Shown: piece by piece, positions 4,661-9,065 of the stretch
Numbering within the stretch: position 1 is the stretch's first letter
How the letters are laid out: the number at the start of each line of letters is the position of its first letter
Assembly (NCBI GenBank): GCA_036825435.1
Contig: DAISYG010000080.1
Coordinates: forward strand, 1 to 9,065
Reading direction: 5' to 3'
DNA: 9,065 nt
From: UBA931 sp036825435
GTDB taxonomy: Bacteria > Pseudomonadota > Gammaproteobacteria > Burkholderiales > Casimicrobiaceae
Made by a program: the position numbers and the translations under genes
The notes under the pieces: generated by a model
What the model was told of the DNA's origin: nothing
Seen by the model: the letters and a program-made list of their open reading frames with translations, nothing else
Databases searched by the model: none

Positions 4661-7245
4661 AAAAAAGTTCCGCCCAACAAGCCCACACGCCGATGATGCA
4701 ACAATATCTCGGCTTCAAGGCGCAACATCCCGATAAACTTCTCTTTTATCGGATGGGTGATTTCTATGAGATGTTTTTTGAAGACGCCGAACGCGCTGCG
4801 CGTCTGCTCGACATCACATTGACCGCACGCGGGCAGTCGATGGGCAAGCCAATACCAATGGCCGGTGTTCCTTATCATGCCGTTGAACAATATTTAGCGC
4901 GCTTGATGAGGCTTGGTAAAACTGTTGTGATCGTCGAACAAGTCGGCGATCCCGCCACCAGCAAAGGGCCTGTAGAGCGCAAAATATCGCGCATCGTCAC
5001 ACCCGGCACGATTACCGACGCCAACCTTCTGGACGCGCGCCGCGATCGCCCGCTGGCTGCCTGCTGTTATTCACGCGAACGTGTTGGGATAGCATGGCTC
5101 AATTTCGCCTCCGGACAATTTGTGTTAACCGAAGTGCCACGCGCCGAAGCGCCGCATGTTCTGGAACGCATTGAACCGGCGGAATGGTTGATCGCCGATG
5201 ATGTTGACGCGCCCGCATGGTCTGCGTTGCCGCCGCGCACGATTCCTTCATGGCATTTTGACGCGGCCACTGCCGAACGCGCGCTGCTCAATCAATTCAA
5301 TATTGCGCGGCTTGATGCTTTCGGTGTGACCGATTATCCGCTCGGCGTGCGCGCAGCAGGCGCATTATTAGCTTACGCCAGTGCTACGCAAGCCGCTGAC
5401 CATATTTCGCTTGCGCATATTACTTCGTTGCAAGTTGAAGCTGAAAACAGCTTGCTGCAACTCGATTCGGGCACGCGACGCAGTTTGGAAATCACCACAA
5501 CATTAAGCGGTGAAGCTGCTCCAACTTTACTTTCCGAACTCGACTATTGTCGCACGGCAGCGGGTAGTCGTCTTCTGCGTCATTGGCTGATGCAACCGTT
5601 ACGCGATACCAATATCGTGATGATGCGTCATGACGCCATCGAAACATTGCAAGGTCAACCAGAAACGATGATTTCGCTGATGGCGACGCTCAAGCGTTGT
5701 GCCGATATCGAACGTATCGCCTCCCGTATTGCGCTCGCGAATGCTCGTCCGCGTGATCTTTCTGCATTGCGCGATACGCTGGCACTCGCCCCGGAAATCA
5801 ACCAATATTTGCAGAGTTTATCTACGCCGCTGATCGACAATACGCGCGATACCTTGACGACAATCAACCCACAGTGGCTGGAAACGCTGCAGCGTGCGAT
5901 CAAAGAAGAGCCTGCCACACACCTGCGCGACGGTGGCGTCATCGCGGAAGGTTTTGACGCGCAGCTCGACGAACTGCGCGCCATCGATCGTGATTGTGGC
6001 GCATTTTTAATGGCGCTCGAACAGCGTGAAAAAGAAAGTACTGGCATTGCCACGCTGAAGGTGGAATACAACCGCGTGCACGGGTTTTATATTGAGGTTT
6101 CTCGCACGCAAACAGATAAAGTGCCGGAGCATTATCGGCGGCGTCAAACGCTGAAAAACGCTGAACGCTACATCACACCTGAACTCAAGGCTTTTGAAGA
6201 CAAGGCGCTATCGGCGCAAGATCGCGCACTATCGCGCGAAAAGTATTTGTTTGAACAATTATTGATTCTTCTTGCCAAAGCCGTACCTGAACTGCAACAT
6301 GTCGCCCATGCCTTGGCGCAACTCGACGTTCTCGGTAATTTGGCACAGCGTGCGCTCGATCTTGATTTGGTTCGCCCGCAATTTTCCGAAGCGCCCGGAA
6401 TCAACATCACGGGCGGGCGTCATCTTATTGTCGAACGACAGGTTGAAAACTTCATTCCCAACGATGTCGCGCTTGATCCCATGCGTCGTTTGTTGATCGT
6501 TACCGGACCAAACATGGGCGGGAAGTCGACATACATGCGACAAACCGCGATCATCGCGTTGCTTGCCTACTGTGGGATGTTCGTACCCGCGCAAAGTGCA
6601 ACCATCGGCGCGCTTGATGCGATCTACACGCGCATCGGCGCAGCAGACGATCTGGCAGGAGGCCGCTCGACATTCATGGTGGAAATGACTGAAGCCGCGC
6701 TGATCCTGAACCGTGCCAGCGAACACAGCTTGGTTTTGATCGACGAAATCGGACGCGGCACATCGACGTTCGATGGTTTGGCATTAGCTTGGGCCATCGC
6801 GCACCGCTTGGCATCGGTTAATCGCTCATTGACGCTTTTCGCCACGCATTATTTCGAATTGACCGCGTTGCCCGCCGAGCTCGACGGCTGCGCCAATATT
6901 CACTTTGATGCAGTCGAGCACAAAAAAGGTATTGTCTTTCTACACAGTGTTGCCGATGGTCCTGCCAGCCAAAGCTACGGTATTCAAGTCGCACGCTTGG
7001 CCGGTGTACCAACCGATACGATTCGTTTGGCGCGCACGTATTTATCACGGTTGGAACAATCCGGCGTCCGCGATCCAAACCAAGGTGATCTTTTCGCGCA
7101 ACATCTTGCACCTGCGCACGATCATGAAGAGACATACGAGCACGATGCGCTCACTGCCGAACTCGAAGCGCTTGATCTGGACACCTTATCGCCACGTGAT
7201 GCGCTCGCTTGGTTGTACGAATTCAAAAAACGGCTGAGCGAATGA
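4657..7245 (+). CDS. mutS: DNA mismatch repair protein MutS
   Basis: MutS recognises mispaired or looped-out bases and, with ATP, recruits MutL to start strand-directed repair. From GTG 4657 it is 862 aa (E. coli 853). With this start the conserved N-terminus AHTPMMQQYL begins at residue 9 and the mismatch-reading Phe36-x-Glu38 falls at the same numbers as in E. coli, which is why I chose it over TTG 4651 or ATG 4549 (the latter deep inside the FUSC gene). Domains: mismatch-binding (~9-122), connector (~130-255), core/lever with clamp (~270-575) and ATPase (~577-765). Walker A GPNMGGKST is at 617-625, the Walker B Asp-Glu pair at 696-697, STFMVEM before it, and the His of ATHYFEL at 731. Q-G-D-L-F at 809-813 fits a sliding-clamp binding motif. 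The C-terminal tetramerisation helix region (LDTLSPRDALAWLYEFK) is present. A run of seven A (4660-4666) covers codons 2-4. All key residues look intact; the gene overlaps the next by 4 bp. Confidence 0.98.
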   Translation: MKKSSAQQAHTPMMQQYLGFKAQHPDKLLFYRMGDFYEMFFEDAERAARLLDITLTARGQSMGKPIPMAGVPYHAVEQYLARLMRLGKTVVIVEQVGDPATSKGPVERKISRIVTPGTITDANLLDARRDRPLAACCYSRERVGIAWLNFASGQFVLTEVPRAEAPHVLERIEPAEWLIADDVDAPAWSALPPRTIPSWHFDAATAERALLNQFNIARLDAFGVTDYPLGVRAAGALLAYASATQAADHISLAHITSLQVEAENSLLQLDSGTRRSLEITTTLSGEAAPTLLSELDYCRTAAGSRLLRHWLMQPLRDTNIVMMRHDAIETLQGQPETMISLMATLKRCADIERIASRIALANARPRDLSALRDTLALAPEINQYLQSLSTPLIDNTRDTLTTINPQWLETLQRAIKEEPATHLRDGGVIAEGFDAQLDELRAIDRDCGAFLMALEQREKESTGIATLKVEYNRVHGFYIEVSRTQTDKVPEHYRRRQTLKNAERYITPELKAFEDKALSAQDRALSREKYLFEQLLILLAKAVPELQHVAHALAQLDVLGNLAQRALDLDLVRPQFSEAPGINITGGRHLIVERQVENFIPNDVALDPMRRLLIVTGPNMGGKSTYMRQTAIIALLAYCGMFVPAQSATIGALDAIYTRIGAADDLAGGRSTFMVEMTEAALILNRASEHSLVLIDEIGRGTSTFDGLALAWAIAHRLASVNRSLTLFATHYFELTALPAELDGCANIHFDAVEHKKGIVFLHSVADGPASQSYGIQVARLAGVPTDTIRLARTYLSRLEQSGVRDPNQGDLFAQHLAPAHDHEETYEHDALTAELEALDLDTLSPRDALAWLYEFKKRLSE

Positions 7246-8624
7246 ACCGAGACAATACGAGCGGCGCATTATTGGCTATTTCGCTCACGTCGTTTTTAGT
7301 GCCGTTCGTCGGCTCATCACTCAACCTCGCACTACCACACATCGCCAATGATTTATCAATGAATGCGGTCACGCTCACGCTGATGGTGTCCGCTTATTTA
7401 TTGGCATGCGCCATGTTTCAGATGACCGCTGCACGGCTCGGCGACATGTTCGGGCGTAAAAAGATCTATCTTTCCGGAATCGCCTTGTTTGCTGTTTCGT
7501 CTTTGTTGAGCAGTATTGCGTGGTCATCCACATCGCTAATAATTTTTCGCGTGCTTTCCGGCATTGGCAGCGCAATGATTTTCGGCACCGGCATGGCGAT
7601 GCTCACTTCACTTTATTCGCCACAAAATCGTGGTCGAGTATTGGGTATCAACTCTGCCGTTGTTTATTTTGCATTGGCATCAGGGCCTTTTTTCGGCGGT
7701 ATTCTTGCGCACCACTTTGGTTGGCGCAGTATTTTCATTTTGTGCTTCGTCGTCGGCATGATTGCCATTGTGTTCACCGTCACCGCCATCAAAGAAGAAT
7801 GGCGAGAAGCCTCCGGAGAACCGTTCGACGGCAAAGGCGCGATTCTGTACATGCTCGCTGTTTTTGCCGTGATTTACGGCTTTTCGCTGCTACCCAACCT
7901 GAGAAGTTGGGCGCTGTTATTGGTTGGTATTGTGTTGGTCGCCCTGTTCGTGCGTCACGAAAAACCTTGCCCTTATCCCATTTTATCGATCAATCTGTTC
8001 ACCGATAACCGCGCTTTTCGTCTTACGACGATCGCGGCAATGATCAACTATTTGGCTGTTGCCGCTCCGACCTTTTTGCTGAGCTTATATTTGCAAGTTG
8101 TGCGCGGTCTCGACGCGCAACAAGCGGGTATATTTCTGATGCTGCAACCCATCGCTCAAGCAATTCTTTCCGTACTCGCGGGACGTTGGTCAGATCGCAT
8201 CAATCCGGCGCGCATCGCAACATTGGGCATGATATTCACACTTTTGGCCATGCTCGGTCTTTCTTTCCTGACGCCAACCACTACCTGGATACAACTCGCC
8301 GGAATTCTGCTTTTCTTCGGCGTCGGTTTCGGGCTGTTTTCATCGCCGAACGTGAACATGTTGATGAGCTCTGTTGACAAGAAACACTATGGCACCGCTT
8401 CAGCCGTGATCAGTACCGCACGACTCATCGGTCAATCGTTCAGCATCGCCGTCGCTACGCTTACGATTCATCTGTTCCTCGGCACGGCGGAAGTATCCGT
8501 CCATAACCAACCTGAATTCATGAATAGCCTGCGCCTGGCATGCATCATCTTTTCCATATTGTGCATGTTCGGCATTTACGCTTCGGCGGCACGCTTCCTG
8601 AAATCCGACGTCAATAAATATTGA
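7242..8624 (+). CDS. MFS transporter, DHA2 (EmrB/QacA-like) drug-efflux type
   Basis: This 460-aa polytopic inner-membrane protein looks like a proton-driven exporter of the 14-helix DHA2 group. Motif A after helix 2 reads LGDMFGRKK (66-74). The motif B region in helix 4 is FRVLSGIGSAM (102-112), with Ser where many DHA2 pumps have Gln. Motif C in helix 5 is ALASGPFFGG (144-153), the antiporter signature, followed by GWRSIF (160-165). A second A-like loop, AGRWSDRI (313-320), starts the C-terminal half. FSSPNVNMLMSSV (366-378) matches the conserved helix region of this family. The ATG at 7242 overlaps the mutS stop as ATGA; an upstream GTG at 7209 in mutS coding sequence is less likely. It lacks an EmrA-type membrane-fusion partner here, so it may work alone across the inner membrane. 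The substrate cannot be read from the sequence. Its TGA lies within the AT-rich palindrome 8611-8624; no terminator follows. Confidence 0.92.
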   Translation: MNRDNTSGALLAISLTSFLVPFVGSSLNLALPHIANDLSMNAVTLTLMVSAYLLACAMFQMTAARLGDMFGRKKIYLSGIALFAVSSLLSSIAWSSTSLIIFRVLSGIGSAMIFGTGMAMLTSLYSPQNRGRVLGINSAVVYFALASGPFFGGILAHHFGWRSIFILCFVVGMIAIVFTVTAIKEEWREASGEPFDGKGAILYMLAVFAVIYGFSLLPNLRSWALLLVGIVLVALFVRHEKPCPYPILSINLFTDNRAFRLTTIAAMINYLAVAAPTFLLSLYLQVVRGLDAQQAGIFLMLQPIAQAILSVLAGRWSDRINPARIATLGMIFTLLAMLGLSFLTPTTTWIQLAGILLFFGVGFGLFSSPNVNMLMSSVDKKHYGTASAVISTARLIGQSFSIAVATLTIHLFLGTAEVSVHNQPEFMNSLRLACIIFSILCMFGIYASAARFLKSDVNKY

Positions 8625-8633
8625 TCTGCCCGC

Positions 8634-9035
8634 TTATTGTTGTTTCGGCATCATCACTTCTTCCCGTATCTTCTCAACATCAACATCGTTGAGGTACTTT
8701 CGAATGTTCGGATACCATTTTTCGTGGTGCCCATATTCCTCTTTGCCAAGTTCCGCCAGTGCGTCTTTTTTGTCCCAACGCTGAACAACCATTCGGTACA
8801 TCGCGATGACGGTTCCAGTGCGGTCACTACCGTGCCAGCAATGCACAAGTACAGGCTGCGGTGAATTGAGAATGATGCGTAACGCGCGCACCATATCATC
8901 GTCTTTGATTTCTCCGGCGGACATGCGGATATGTTCCAAGACCAGCTTGGTGCCTTCGGCTTCACTGGTATCGCTATGATATTGACGCAGGTTGAGGATC
9001 GTTTTAATCCCCCTAGATTCAAGTACGAAGCGCAA
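8634..9035 (-). CDS. Tyrosine/dual-specificity protein phosphatase-like protein, 5'-incomplete or disrupted
   Basis: The signature VHCWHGSDRTG contains the cysteine phosphatase loop C-x5-R: Cys66 as nucleophile and Arg72 binding phosphate (numbered from TTG 9035). Upstream, GIKTILNLRQYHSD (9-22) is the conserved beta-strand/loop region of bacterial dual-specificity phosphatases; WYPNIRKYL lies near the C-terminus. From TTG 9035 the product is 133 aa. Protein-like sequence continues in frame to 9050 (DHLTA before the TTG), then hits TGA at 9051-9053. Relatives I know have a further N-terminal part with an LYRSxQP-like motif, often preceded by a signal peptide; here it is absent, in another frame, or beyond the window. 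No Shine-Dalgarno precedes the TTG. The catalytic loop is intact, so the gene may be a recent pseudogene or carry a sequencing frameshift. It converges on the MFS gene with a 9-bp gap. The substrate (phosphoprotein, inositol phosphate or other) is unknown. Confidence 0.75.
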   Translation of the reverse strand: MRFVLESRGIKTILNLRQYHSDTSEAEGTKLVLEHIRMSAGEIKDDDMVRALRIILNSPQPVLVHCWHGSDRTGTVIAMYRMVVQRWDKKDALAELGKEEYGHHEKWYPNIRKYLNDVDVEKIREEVMMPKQQ

Positions 9036-9065
9036 CGCGGTTAAATGGTCTCATAAAAACCTCAT

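Noticed and set aside
6259..6726. Minus-strand open frame of 155 codons inside mutS.
   Set aside because: Lies opposite the conserved MutS core and ATPase region, with no start signal or motif of its own.
8611..8624. Perfect AT palindrome TCAATAAATATTGA covering the MFS stop codon, between convergent genes.
   Set aside because: AT-only arms apart from the outer pairs, almost no loop and no T run, so not an intrinsic terminator; likely chance.
8637..8864. Plus-strand open frame of 75 codons after the MFS gene.
   Set aside because: Antisense to the phosphatase, whose C-x5-R loop and conserved flanks are clearly on the minus strand.

Overview
The window looks like bacterial chromosome, most likely from a beta- or gammaproteobacterium and by feel closer to Betaproteobacteria. 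The bifunctional chorismate mutase/prephenate dehydratase of the AroQ-PDT-ACT type, the proteobacterial MutS with a GDFYEMF mismatch-reading motif, and the two-block FUSC transporter all fit this. The main gene block is moderately GC-rich (53-60% in three 60-nt stretches I counted by hand). The left 0.8 kb is clearly poorer in GC (about 42% over 121-420).

Layout. Positions 1-109 hold nothing I can support. A small minus-strand gene of unknown function lies at 110-439. Positions 440-793 are a 354-nt non-coding stretch with a good sigma70-like promoter (737-765) and Shine-Dalgarno (781-785) for pheA. It also holds an 18-bp dyad (648-665) and a short aromatic-rich reading frame (670-762) that could be a leader peptide. 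From 794 to 8624 five plus-strand genes follow head to tail with overlaps or very short gaps: pheA, tyrA, a FUSC-family inner-membrane transporter, mutS, and a DHA2-type MFS exporter. They look like one transcription unit. A convergent minus-strand gene at the right edge (8634-9035) encodes a CX5R protein phosphatase whose 5' end appears damaged or missing.

How the genes work together. PheA makes prephenate and then phenylpyruvate (toward Phe). TyrA takes the same prephenate toward Tyr. The FUSC protein belongs to a superfamily that includes aromatic-acid efflux pumps, so it could export aromatic acids that overflow from the branch point; that is inference from position. MutS (mismatch repair) and the MFS pump have no obvious metabolic link and may only share the transcript. 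The usual proteobacterial neighbours of this block (serC upstream, aroA-cmk-rpsA downstream of tyrA) are absent.

I see no tRNA, rRNA, CRISPR array, complete insertion sequence or clear intrinsic terminator. Most of the window is ordinary housekeeping sequence. The points worth a second look are the pheA leader region, the 17-codon reading frame that exactly bridges the FUSC stop and the mutS start, the A7 run in the first codons of mutS, and the broken 5' end of the phosphatase.
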